A stretch of 64,000 nucleotides of DNA from Palsa-1392 sp963819975 (lineage in GTDB: Bacteria; Verrucomicrobiota; Verrucomicrobiia; Chthoniobacterales; UBA10450). The stretch is from NCBI GenBank assembly GCA_963819975.1, contig CAWFYE010000013.1:1-64000 (forward strand). Reading direction: 5' to 3'. A program made the translations under genes and the position numbers. Positions 44,180-52,343 of the stretch are shown here, in pieces. The notes under the pieces were generated by a model. The model did not search any database, was not told the origin of the DNA, and worked only from the letters and a program-made list of their open reading frames with translations. Position 1 is the stretch's first letter. Each line of letters begins with the position of its first letter.

Positions 44180-45963
44180 CCGGCTGTCCCCTTGTTTTCA
44201 ATCAGCGCGATAAATGCATCCTCCATCGTCGGCTCCGGTCGCTCGGTGGTGCGCTCGCGTTTCTTGATTTCTTCCGGCGTGCCGATCGCGAGAATTTCGC
44301 CGTCGGCCATGATCGCCAGCCGGTCGCAATACTCGGCCTCCTCCATGAAATGAGTCGTGACCATCACGGTCACGCGTCGCTCGGCCAGCGCGTTGATTCG
44401 TCGCCAGAATTCGCGCCGCGCCAGCGGATCGACCCCCGAAGTCGGTTCGTCGAGAAACAGGATTTCCGGTTCGTGCATGAGCGCACAGGCCATCGCCAGC
44501 CGCTGCTTGTGGCCTAACGGAAGATCGAGACTGGTCACGTCGACCATCGGGGCGAGCTCGAATTGGGTCAGCGCCCAATCCATCCGATCGCGCTGACGTT
44601 TCCCGAAGAGATTGTAGGCGCTGCTGAAGAAGCGCAGGTTTTCGCAGACACTGAGATTGCCGTAGAGCGAAAATTTCTGCGACATGTAACCAACCTTCGC
44701 CCGGGCCGCGGCCGCCGCGCGTCGCAGGTCCAGTCCGGCCACGCGCAGACTGCCTTCGGTCGCCGGCAACAAACCGCACAACATCCGAAAGAGGGTGGAC
44801 TTGCCCGCGCCGTTCGCGCCGAGCAGCCCGAAGACTTCGCCGCGATCCACCCGGAACGTCACGTTCTTGACCGCATAGAAATTGCCGAAGCGCCGTTTGA
44901 CATTCTCGACATCAATCACCGCGCCGCCGCCATTGTTTGAGTGCACCGAACCTTTGGTCATGGCATCCAACGATTTCACCGCCGCCGCTTCCGGCCGTCG
45001 TTTGCGCAGCATCGTCACAAAACTGTCTTCCAAACGCGGCGGCACCGGCTGAATGGCGATGTCTTTGTTATCCGGCAACAATTTCGCGGGATCAGGGCGG
45101 ACATCGCTCTCCATGACGAGGCGCACGGATTCGCCCTGGATCAACGCATCGACCACGCCCGGCGCGGTCGAGAGCGATTCCTGGAGAGCACGCTTGTTGG
45201 CGACGGACGAAGTCACCATGTAGGTCCGGCCGCGGGATCGTTCGCTGAATTCCTGCGGCGGACCGTGCCCCAGGACCTCGCCATCGTGCATCAGGATCAC
45301 TTCAGCGCAGCGTTCCGCTTCGTCGAGATAAGCTGTGCTCAGGAGAACGGTCACACCTTCCTTTTGCGAGAGTCGATAAACGATCTGCCAAAGTTCGCGC
45401 CGCGAGACGGGATCGACGCCCACCGTCGGTTCGTCGAGCAACAATAACTCCGGCGGTCGCACCAGCGTGCAGGCCAGCCCGAGCTTTTGTTTCATCCCGC
45501 CCGACAACCGACCTGCGAGGCGCGCGGTGAATCGGGCCAGGCCGGTCATCTGCATCAATTCCTCGTAGACGGGCGCACGATCGGCCTGCGGCACGCCCTG
45601 CAAATCGGCATAGAGATCGAGATTTTCCTGGACCGACAAATCTTCGTAGAGCCCAAAGCGCTGCGGCATGTAACCAACGCGCGCCTGCACCGCCAGCGAA
45701 TCGCGCGTGGCATCGAAACCAAGCACAGTGATCGTGCCGTCGTCGGGCACAAGCAGCCCGACCGCCATCCGCATCAGGGTCGTCTTGCCCGCGCCGTCCG
45801 GTCCGATCAAACCCGTCACGCGACCACGGCGAACGGCGAGACTGACATCGCGGAGAGCCTCCACCGTGCGCCCGCCGGCCACGAACTGCTTGCGCACGCC
45901 GCGCAACTCCAGCACAACGTCGGACTCAAGCTGCGCCCGCTCGGTTTTTCCGGAGGCGTCCAT
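44176..45963 (-). CDS. Tandem ABC-transporter ATPase (YbhF-like)
   Basis: 595 residues with two nucleotide-binding domains. Domain 1: Walker A GPDGAGKTTLMRMAV, signature LSGGMKQKLGLACTLVRPPE, Walker B LLLLDEPTVGVDP. Domain 2 (from ~335): GANGAGKSTLFRMLCGLLPA, Walker B ILFLDEPTSGVDP, with signature replaced by LPLGHKQRLAMACALMHEPE (LPLGH for LSGGQ), a degenerate C-motif as often seen in one half of asymmetric exporters. Drives the two permeases. Confidence 0.92.
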   Translation of the reverse strand: MDASGKTERAQLESDVVLELRGVRKQFVAGGRTVEALRDVSLAVRRGRVTGLIGPDGAGKTTLMRMAVGLLVPDDGTITVLGFDATRDSLAVQARVGYMPQRFGLYEDLSVQENLDLYADLQGVPQADRAPVYEELMQMTGLARFTARLAGRLSGGMKQKLGLACTLVRPPELLLLDEPTVGVDPVSRRELWQIVYRLSQKEGVTVLLSTAYLDEAERCAEVILMHDGEVLGHGPPQEFSERSRGRTYMVTSSVANKRALQESLSTAPGVVDALIQGESVRLVMESDVRPDPAKLLPDNKDIAIQPVPPRLEDSFVTMLRKRRPEAAAVKSLDAMTKGSVHSNNGGGAVIDVENVKRRFGNFYAVKNVTFRVDRGEVFGLLGANGAGKSTLFRMLCGLLPATEGSLRVAGLDLRRAAAAARAKVGYMSQKFSLYGNLSVCENLRFFSSAYNLFGKRQRDRMDWALTQFELAPMVDVTSLDLPLGHKQRLAMACALMHEPEILFLDEPTSGVDPLARREFWRRINALAERRVTVMVTTHFMEEAEYCDRLAIMADGEILAIGTPEEIKKRERTTERPEPTMEDAFIALIENKGTAG

Positions 45964-45971
45964 GCGTCCGA

Positions 45972-46910
45972 CTACTTTTGAGGCTGATTCAGCGGGATGG
46001 TGACGACCGCCGGCATCCCGAGGCGGAGTTCGCCATCGGGATTATGGACGAAGACGCGCACCTGATAGACAAGCTTGGTTCGGACCTCCGCGGTCTCGAC
46101 CGTCTTGGGGGTAAACTCAGCGGTGGGCGAGATGAATCCGATCCAGCCGTCGTAATGTTTGTTAGGGAAACTGTCGGTTGTGACCTCCGCCTTCATTCCT
46201 TCGCGGATTTTGCCGAGGTCCGTCTCCGACACATACGCGCGCACCCATAGTGGATCGTCCAGCGCCAGCGTAAAGACCGGCTCATGCGGCGAGGCCATGT
46301 CGCCCGGCTCAAGCAGCCGATCCTGGATGACGCCATTGCTCGGCGCGTAGAGTTTGGCGTTGGCCAGGTCGCGTTTTACCAGTTCCAACTCGGCTTCTTT
46401 GGCTTTCAGCGTCGCTTTGGTTGCCGCAATGTTTTGCTTCGCCGCCGCCAGCGTGGCCGCGGCCACGTCAAACGCGGCTCTTGCATTGTCGAGGTCCTGG
46501 GGAGAGACGACCTTTTTCGCGCGCAGATCCTGGGCGCGCTTAAACGTGAGCTCGGCGTTAACGAGATTGGCCTGCGCCACATTCATGTCCGCTTCGGCCT
46601 TGAGGACGGCTTGCTGCTGCGCGACCACGTTGGCTTCACTGGTCGCGACGGTCGCCGCAAAGCGCCGGCTATCGAGGGTCGCCAACTCCTGCCCCGCCTG
46701 CACGCGGTCGCCTTCCTTGGCCAGCAACTCCGTGATCCGTTCGCTGTCGTTGAAGGCAAGTTGCACCTGGCGAATGTCCACGTTGCCGTGAAGAACCAAC
46801 TGGTCTTTGACGCCGCCGCCACGATGAAAGAACCAAAACCAGACCAGACTGGCCACGACCGCGATCGCGAGGACGCCGAGAAGAATGCGAATTGGTTTTG
46901 GCTTCACCAT
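45972..46910 (-). CDS. HlyD-type membrane fusion protein
   Basis: 312 residues from ATG 46910 (GAGAG site). N-terminal helix RILLGVLAIAVVASLVWFWF, lipoyl-like QLVLHGNVDIRQVQLAFNDS, coiled coil (residues ~85-190) and KLYAPSNGVIQDRLLEPGDM. YbhG-like periplasmic adaptor linking the ABC exporter to an outer-membrane channel, which is not encoded here. Its start overlaps the end of the 59-residue gene. Confidence 0.9.
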   Translation of the reverse strand: MVKPKPIRILLGVLAIAVVASLVWFWFFHRGGGVKDQLVLHGNVDIRQVQLAFNDSERITELLAKEGDRVQAGQELATLDSRRFAATVATSEANVVAQQQAVLKAEADMNVAQANLVNAELTFKRAQDLRAKKVVSPQDLDNARAAFDVAAATLAAAKQNIAATKATLKAKEAELELVKRDLANAKLYAPSNGVIQDRLLEPGDMASPHEPVFTLALDDPLWVRAYVSETDLGKIREGMKAEVTTDSFPNKHYDGWIGFISPTAEFTPKTVETAEVRTKLVYQVRVFVHNPDGELRLGMPAVVTIPLNQPQK

Positions 46911-47083
46911 CTCTCGTAGAGCCCGAAATACCAAAGCGTGTGGCGGTCGCCGGCGATGCTGTCCCCGGCGCTGACTAGCAGACTGAGATGCTCGTTGAAG
47001 CCGGATTGCGCGCGATGCCACCGGGCTTCGGCCTCGCTCAGGCCGGCGTCACTCGGGGCCTTCTTCGGCTCGATTGCTTCCAT
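46904..47083 (-). CDS. 59-residue protein coupled to the exporter operon
   Basis: Starts MEAIEPKKAPSDAGLSEAEA, contains RWHRAQSGFNEHLSLLVSAG and ends DRHTLWYFGLYERW. Its stop TGA overlaps the HlyD ATG (ATGGTGA), which argues for real translation. No signal or membrane helix; probably a short helical, soluble protein. I recognise no family. It lies between a SpoIIAA-like gene and the exporter. Confidence 0.5.
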   Translation of the reverse strand: MEAIEPKKAPSDAGLSEAEARWHRAQSGFNEHLSLLVSAGDSIAGDRHTLWYFGLYERW

Positions 47084-47219
47084 CGGCTAACGACAAAGAC
47101 GAGAGGATTTCATCGCCAAAGAACAACGACGGCAGCGAAGACCAGGTAAAGTGAAATCAAGGACCGCGCCGCCGGTGCGACTCAGTCCATTCGGGGCGCT
47201 CTTTGCACCAGCCGACAAG

Positions 47220-47588
47220 TCAATCTCCCCAAGTCGCCAGCCAGCCGCGCGCAGCTTCGAGCTGGTCGTGTTCAAAATAGCGCACCGTGGCGGTCGTGAA
47301 CGGCTTGCAAAAAATCGCCATCCCGTGCTGCCATTTGGTTTCGCCGACCATCGCGAGCCGATCGATATCGTGGAAGTGGCGCGCGCCGAATTTCGTGTCC
47401 TCCCACGCTGCGCTCGCCGTCCAGCCATGGAAATCGTGCATTAGAGCGAGCATCCGGATTTTGCCGTGCTGCTCAAGCGCGCGATCTACGGCCGGCACGA
47501 ACGTGTTGTAATCTTCCTTCACCAGTTTCCCCGTGAGCGAGACCTCGAGGATTTTACCTCCATCTTTTTCGGTTATTTCGATTGCCAT
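47220..47588 (-). CDS. SpoIIAA-like (STAS/SEC14-fold) protein
   Basis: 122 residues. EITEKDGGKILEVSLTGKL, DYNTFVPAVDRALEQHGKIR, LALMHDFHGWTASAAWEDTK, GMAIFCKPFTTATVRYFEHD: the SpoIIAA-like family profile. Role unknown; perhaps lipid binding or stress signalling. A paralogue lies at 60.3 kb (FHGWEAGALWDEIKF, EFCKPFTRATVRYFDHEQ). Confidence 0.85.
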   Translation of the reverse strand: MAIEITEKDGGKILEVSLTGKLVKEDYNTFVPAVDRALEQHGKIRMLALMHDFHGWTASAAWEDTKFGARHFHDIDRLAMVGETKWQHGMAIFCKPFTTATVRYFEHDQLEAARGWLATWGD

Positions 47589-47697
47589 GATAGTTCTCCT
47601 CAGCGCTGCTTCGCCCTCTGCGTCAGGAACGAGCTACGCGTCCTCCTTTCCATAAAGATCGCGCCCGAAGACCGCAGCGCGCCGCGACAGTTGCGAT

Positions 47698-50600
47698 TTA
47701 GCGACCGTTTCTTGTTCGTCCTTTAGCGGAGTTCTTATTCGCCATGAAATAGAGCACCGGCACGGCCATGCGGCTGATTAGGAGGGAGGCAATCTCGCCG
47801 GCCATGAGCGCGATCGCGAGCCCTTTGAAAATCGGATCCGCGAGGATGACGCTCGCACCGACCACGACGGCTAGCGCGGTCAGGAGCATGGGACGGAAGC
47901 GGACCGCACCGGCATCGACGACCGCTTCGGCGAGCGGCATGCCTTCGGCGAGACGTTGCTCGGTGAAATCGACCAGGATGATGGAATTGCGCACCACGAT
48001 TCCGGCGCCGGCCATGAAGCCGATCATCGAGGTGGCGGAAAAAAACGCGCCGAGCAGTCCGTGCGCGGGCAGGATGCCGACGAGTGAAAATGGAATCGCG
48101 GCCATGACCACGATCGGGGTGATGAAGCTGCGGAACCAGCCGACCATCAGGACATAGATAAGCACGAGCACGACCGTGAAGGCCGAGCCGAGGTCGCGAA
48201 AGACTTCGATTGTGATTTGCCATTCGCCATCCCATTTCAGCGACGGTTTTGCTTCGGTGAACGGCTGGACGGCGTTGAAGATCTGCACCGGCGTGCCATC
48301 GCCGCCGAACTCGCGCGTGTCGAGTTTGGCCAGCGCCTTGTTCATTTTCAGAATGGCGTAGACGGGGCTTTCGATCACGCCCGCGACGTCGCCGATCACG
48401 TAGGTCACGGGCAGCAGGTTCTTGTGATAGATACTTTTCTCGGTCGTGGTTTGCTCGATGTGGACCAGTTCCCGCAGGGGGATGAGCGGCGCAGTGCCGG
48501 TCGCGCCCGGCTCGGGCAGCGCGTTGGCGTCGCCGGAGCGGACGCGCAGCGCGAGCAATTCATCCGGCGTGGTGCGCGAGGAACGCGGCAGCTCGAGCAT
48601 GATGTTCACGTCCTCTTTTTCGCGTGGGAGATGGAGGAGATCGACTGACTCGCCGCCCACCGCTATGCGCAAGGTCTGCGAAATCGTTTCCGCACTGATG
48701 CCGTGAAGCGCGGCCTTTTCCTTGTCAATGACGAAACGTGCTTTCGGCTGGTCGGCTTCGACATACCAGTCGACATCGACCACGCCCGGTGTGCTTTTGA
48801 AAATGTCGCGCACTTTCCGGGCGAGGGCGCGCCGATCCTGTTCGTTAGGGGCGTAGACCTCAGCGACGAGCGTTTGCAGGACCGGCGGACCCGGCGGCAC
48901 TTCCGCGACTGCGACGCGGGCGTCGTATTTCGCGGCGATCGCTGCGACGCCCGGGCGCACCCGTTTCGCAATGTCGTGGCTTTGCGCGCTGCGCTCGCCT
49001 TTGGGCAGAAGATTGACCTGGATGTCGGCCACGTTCGCGCCCTGGCGGAGGAAGTAATGCCTGACAAGTCCGTTGAAATTGTAGGGCGCGGAGACGCCGA
49101 CGTAGATCTGGTAATCGGTCACCTCCGGTTCGGTCCGGACGGCAGCCGCGATCTCGCGTGCGGCCTGCGCAGTGCGCTCGAGCGAACTGCCTTCGGGCAT
49201 GTTCAGGATGACCTGGAACTCGCTCTTGTTATCGAAGGGCAACATTTTCACTTTCACCCAGCCGAGCGCGACCAACGCCATCGCCAGCAGCAGGAGCGCG
49301 CTGATCGAGCCGAGAAAAATCCAGCGCCAGCGTGGCTGTTGGATCATCGGCCCCATAAGGCGCCGATAGATGCGGGTGAAAAAATCCTCCTCGTGCGCGA
49401 AGTGGCTCTGCGGCTCGCTCGGCGCGGTAGGCGCGGCGCCTTGCGTGAGCTGCGAATACTTTTTGCCCCAGCGCAGAATGCGGATTGACGCCCACGGCGT
49501 GACCATGAAGGCGATCGCAAGCGACCAACCCATCGCTGCGCTCGCGCCAATCGGGATCGGTCGCATGTAGGGCCCCATCAACCCGCCGACGAACGCCATC
49601 GGCAGGACCGCCGCGATGACGGCGAAGGTCGCGAGAATGGTCGGGTTGCCGACTTCGCTGACCGCTTCGACCGCGATCGCGGCCCATTGGCGTCCCTTGT
49701 TTTGCTGGAGGTGAAAATGGCGGACGATGTTTTCCACGACCACGATCGCGTCATCGACCAGGATGCCGATGGAGAAGATGAGGGCGAAGAGCGTGATGCG
49801 ATTGAGGGTGAAGCCGAGGAGATAAAAAACGAGGAGGGTAAGCGCGAGCGTCGCCGGGATGGCGAGAGCGACGATCATCGATTCGCGCCAGCCGAGGGTA
49901 AGCCAGATGAGGATCGAGACACCGATCACCGCGATGCCCATGTGGAAGAGGAGTTCGTTTGATTTGTCTGCCGCGGTTTCACCGTAGTTGCGGGTGATCG
50001 AGACTTCGACATCGCGCGGAATGAGCGCGCCCTTGAGCGTCTCGATCTTGCGCAGCACTTCGTCCGTGACCGCGATCGCGTTCGCTCCGGGCCGCTTCGC
50101 GATGCTGAGGGTAACGGCCGGTTCTTCATCCGGCACGGCGGCATGCGCTGCACCGTGGCCGAAGAAGGTGTAGTTCGATGGTTCCTCGGCCCCGTCGACG
50201 ATCTTCGCGACTTCGCGCAAATAGACGGGCCGCCCGCCGAAGACGCCGACCACGACGTTGCCCACGTCCTCCGCACTGGTGAGGAAGGCACCGGTTTCGA
50301 TGACGAACTCCTGATCGTTAGTCGTTAGGCCACCGGACCGATACTGGCGGTTCGCCTGCTGCAACATCGGCACGAGACCAGCCGCACTCAGGTTGCGCGA
50401 AGCGAGCCGCACCGGATCGAGCAGGACGCGCACTTGACGCCGCGCTCCGCCGATGATGGTGGTCTCGGCGACGAGCGGAACGGCTTTGACCGCGTCGTCC
50501 ACTTCCGCGACCAGCCGGCGCAGGGTGAGGTGGTCGTAGCGCGCGCTGTGAAAGGTAAGGGCGAGGATCGGGACATCGTCGATCGATTTCGGTTTGACCA

Positions 50601-51024
50601 GCGGCGCGCCGACACCATGCGGGATGCGGTCGTAATTGGAGCGCAGTTTTTCCGTTAACCTAACGAGACACTCGTCAGGATTGGAACCGACCTTGAAGCG
50701 AACGATGACGAGGCTCTCGCTGTCGCGCGAGGTCGAGTAGATGTATTCCACGCCGGGAATTTCCCAGAGCAGCTTTTCCATCGGCCGCGTCGCGCGCTCC
50801 TCGACTTCCTTCGCGCTGAAGCCGGCCATGTTCACCATCACGTCGACGATCGGCACCTTGATCTGCGGTTCTTCCTCGCGCGGGAGCAGAATAATCGCCC
50901 CGATGCCAAGCAGGACCGACGCGACGACGATGAGCGGAGTAAGCTTGGAATTGATGAACGTCGACGCGATCCGACCGGCGGGACCGTGTGCCGCGCCGGC
51001 CGGCTCTCCGCTCGCGTCCTTCAC
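47698..51024 (-). CDS. RND efflux pump inner-membrane transporter
   Basis: 1108 residues. TFINSKLTPLIVVASVLLGI opening, porter domains, and TM4-type LNRITLFALIFSIGILVDDA with IVVVENIVRH (the DD of the proton relay). The C-terminal half repeats the plan: TLTPIVV-like FITPIVVMAAIPFSLVGILP, IGFMAGAGIVVRNSIILVDF. Closest in style to AcrB/hydrophobe pumps of the NolG/CzcA-like broad group; substrate unknown. GTG start overlaps the adaptor stop (GTGA). Confidence 0.93.
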   Translation of the reverse strand: MKDASGEPAGAAHGPAGRIASTFINSKLTPLIVVASVLLGIGAIILLPREEEPQIKVPIVDVMVNMAGFSAKEVEERATRPMEKLLWEIPGVEYIYSTSRDSESLVIVRFKVGSNPDECLVRLTEKLRSNYDRIPHGVGAPLVKPKSIDDVPILALTFHSARYDHLTLRRLVAEVDDAVKAVPLVAETTIIGGARRQVRVLLDPVRLASRNLSAAGLVPMLQQANRQYRSGGLTTNDQEFVIETGAFLTSAEDVGNVVVGVFGGRPVYLREVAKIVDGAEEPSNYTFFGHGAAHAAVPDEEPAVTLSIAKRPGANAIAVTDEVLRKIETLKGALIPRDVEVSITRNYGETAADKSNELLFHMGIAVIGVSILIWLTLGWRESMIVALAIPATLALTLLVFYLLGFTLNRITLFALIFSIGILVDDAIVVVENIVRHFHLQQNKGRQWAAIAVEAVSEVGNPTILATFAVIAAVLPMAFVGGLMGPYMRPIPIGASAAMGWSLAIAFMVTPWASIRILRWGKKYSQLTQGAAPTAPSEPQSHFAHEEDFFTRIYRRLMGPMIQQPRWRWIFLGSISALLLLAMALVALGWVKVKMLPFDNKSEFQVILNMPEGSSLERTAQAAREIAAAVRTEPEVTDYQIYVGVSAPYNFNGLVRHYFLRQGANVADIQVNLLPKGERSAQSHDIAKRVRPGVAAIAAKYDARVAVAEVPPGPPVLQTLVAEVYAPNEQDRRALARKVRDIFKSTPGVVDVDWYVEADQPKARFVIDKEKAALHGISAETISQTLRIAVGGESVDLLHLPREKEDVNIMLELPRSSRTTPDELLALRVRSGDANALPEPGATGTAPLIPLRELVHIEQTTTEKSIYHKNLLPVTYVIGDVAGVIESPVYAILKMNKALAKLDTREFGGDGTPVQIFNAVQPFTEAKPSLKWDGEWQITIEVFRDLGSAFTVVLVLIYVLMVGWFRSFITPIVVMAAIPFSLVGILPAHGLLGAFFSATSMIGFMAGAGIVVRNSIILVDFTEQRLAEGMPLAEAVVDAGAVRFRPMLLTALAVVVGASVILADPIFKGLAIALMAGEIASLLISRMAVPVLYFMANKNSAKGRTRNGR

Positions 51025-52037
51025 GGCTTTATCGTGACGGGTTGACCGTCGCGCAACTCGCCCGCGCCCTCGGTGATAACCTTCTCGCCGCGGCTCAGGC
51101 CGGCGAGGATTTCCACCTCGGCGTCGGTGCGCTTACCAGTGCGAACGAGGCGAAGTTGGGCGTGTCCATCGGTCGCCACGAAGACGGTCTCCATCTGTCC
51201 GCGCACGATCAGAGCCGACGCCGGCACCCAAATGTTGTTCGTTATTCCTGTCGGCACGAGGACGCGACCGAACTGTCCGCTGCGCAGGCCATCTTTTGGC
51301 GGCAGATCGAGTTTAGCGAGAAACGTGCGGCTGGCCGGATCGGCCACCGGCGCGATCTCGACGACCGTGCCTTCAATTTCCTCCGGAACCGCACTGACCC
51401 GCACGGGCAGTTTGGCTCCGAGCTTGACGCTGCCGATGAGCGCCTCGGGTACGTCGGCCTCGAAACGCAGCGCGCTTGGATCTTCCATCTCGGCGATTGG
51501 CTTGCCGGGCGTGGCGAGATCACCGACGTCGGCCAGCTTGCGCGTGACCACCCCGTCGAACGGGGCGACGACTTTGGTGTAGCCGAGCATCGTTTCGATT
51601 TCCTTCGCCGACCCGGTGGCAACTCGTTCGTGCGCCTGGACGGCGTCGAACTCGGACTGGGTGGTGACCTTTTTCGCGAACAACTCGCGCCCCCGCTCGA
51701 GATCGCGCGTTGCCTGTTCACGCATCGCCAGCGCCTGGTCAAGCCGCGCCTGAATTTCGTGCGAATCGAGCTGTGCGATCAGATCACCGGCGTGCAAAGT
51801 CTGACCCGGTGCGACGAGGAAGGCCTCGATCCGGCCGCTCACTTTCGCCTCGATGACGGCGTGCAATTTCGCCCGCACCGTGCCAACAACTTCTTCGTTG
51901 GAGGGCCGGGCCTTGCTCTCGACCGTGATGGTGCGAACGGCGACAGGTGGGAGCGATTCCGCGCTTTCCTTTTTTGAATGACACGCGCCGAGGACAAAAG
52001 TGACCGCGATGATGATGAGCAGGCGCGGAAACGTCAT
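51021..52037 (-). CDS. RND efflux periplasmic adaptor lipoprotein
   Basis: 338 residues from ATG 52037. Signal FPRLLIIIAVTFVLGAC with lipobox LGAC, so membrane-anchored. Lipoyl halves AVIEAKVSGRIEAFLVAPGQ and VVAPFDGVVTRKLADVGDLA flank a coiled-coil hairpin (QAMREQATRDLERGRELF-like). Standard MFP partner of the downstream RND pump. No outer-membrane factor gene in the window. Confidence 0.92.
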   Translation of the reverse strand: MTFPRLLIIIAVTFVLGACHSKKESAESLPPVAVRTITVESKARPSNEEVVGTVRAKLHAVIEAKVSGRIEAFLVAPGQTLHAGDLIAQLDSHEIQARLDQALAMREQATRDLERGRELFAKKVTTQSEFDAVQAHERVATGSAKEIETMLGYTKVVAPFDGVVTRKLADVGDLATPGKPIAEMEDPSALRFEADVPEALIGSVKLGAKLPVRVSAVPEEIEGTVVEIAPVADPASRTFLAKLDLPPKDGLRSGQFGRVLVPTGITNNIWVPASALIVRGQMETVFVATDGHAQLRLVRTGKRTDAEVEILAGLSRGEKVITEGAGELRDGQPVTIKP

Positions 52038-52044
52038 CGGCAGT

Positions 52045-52263
52045 TTAGCGTCGCGCCATGCCGCACGGTTCGTCCGTTCTGCCAACGCCGAACTTGATGA
52101 GGATGCGTTCGAGTGGACAGAAGCCGGTGAAGGCGGTTTGAAACATGTTGAGGCCGACGAAGGCAGAGAGGAGGAGCCACCATTCGTTGACGAAGTGCCC
52201 GAGGGCGAGACCGGTCAGAACGAGGGTGCCGGCGACCAGAAAAATGATGCGTTGAATAGTCAT
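52045..52263 (-). CDS. DUF2892 small membrane protein (YgaP-tail-like)
   Basis: 72 residues, two hydrophobic segments: RIIFLVAGTLVLTGLALGHF and WWLLLSAFVGLNMFQTAFTG, then FCPLERILIKFGV, the DUF2892 signature (FCPLxxxL). First gene of the RND operon, 8 bp before the adaptor. The family often pairs with rhodanese or metal-stress genes; role unknown. Confidence 0.85.
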   Translation of the reverse strand: MTIQRIIFLVAGTLVLTGLALGHFVNEWWLLLSAFVGLNMFQTAFTGFCPLERILIKFGVGRTDEPCGMARR

Positions 52264-52343
52264 AGCTTTGGCAAGGGACCTTAGGTCTTCATTCGGTCAT
52301 ATTCTCTGCAAAAATTGTCTGAAGCTCATCGCTGGTTGCGATT

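Noticed and set aside
47704..51024. Metal-specific (CusA/CzcA) assignment of the RND pump
   Set aside because: I saw no metal-coordinating methionine trio and the adaptor lacks metal-binding motifs; a general efflux label is safer.
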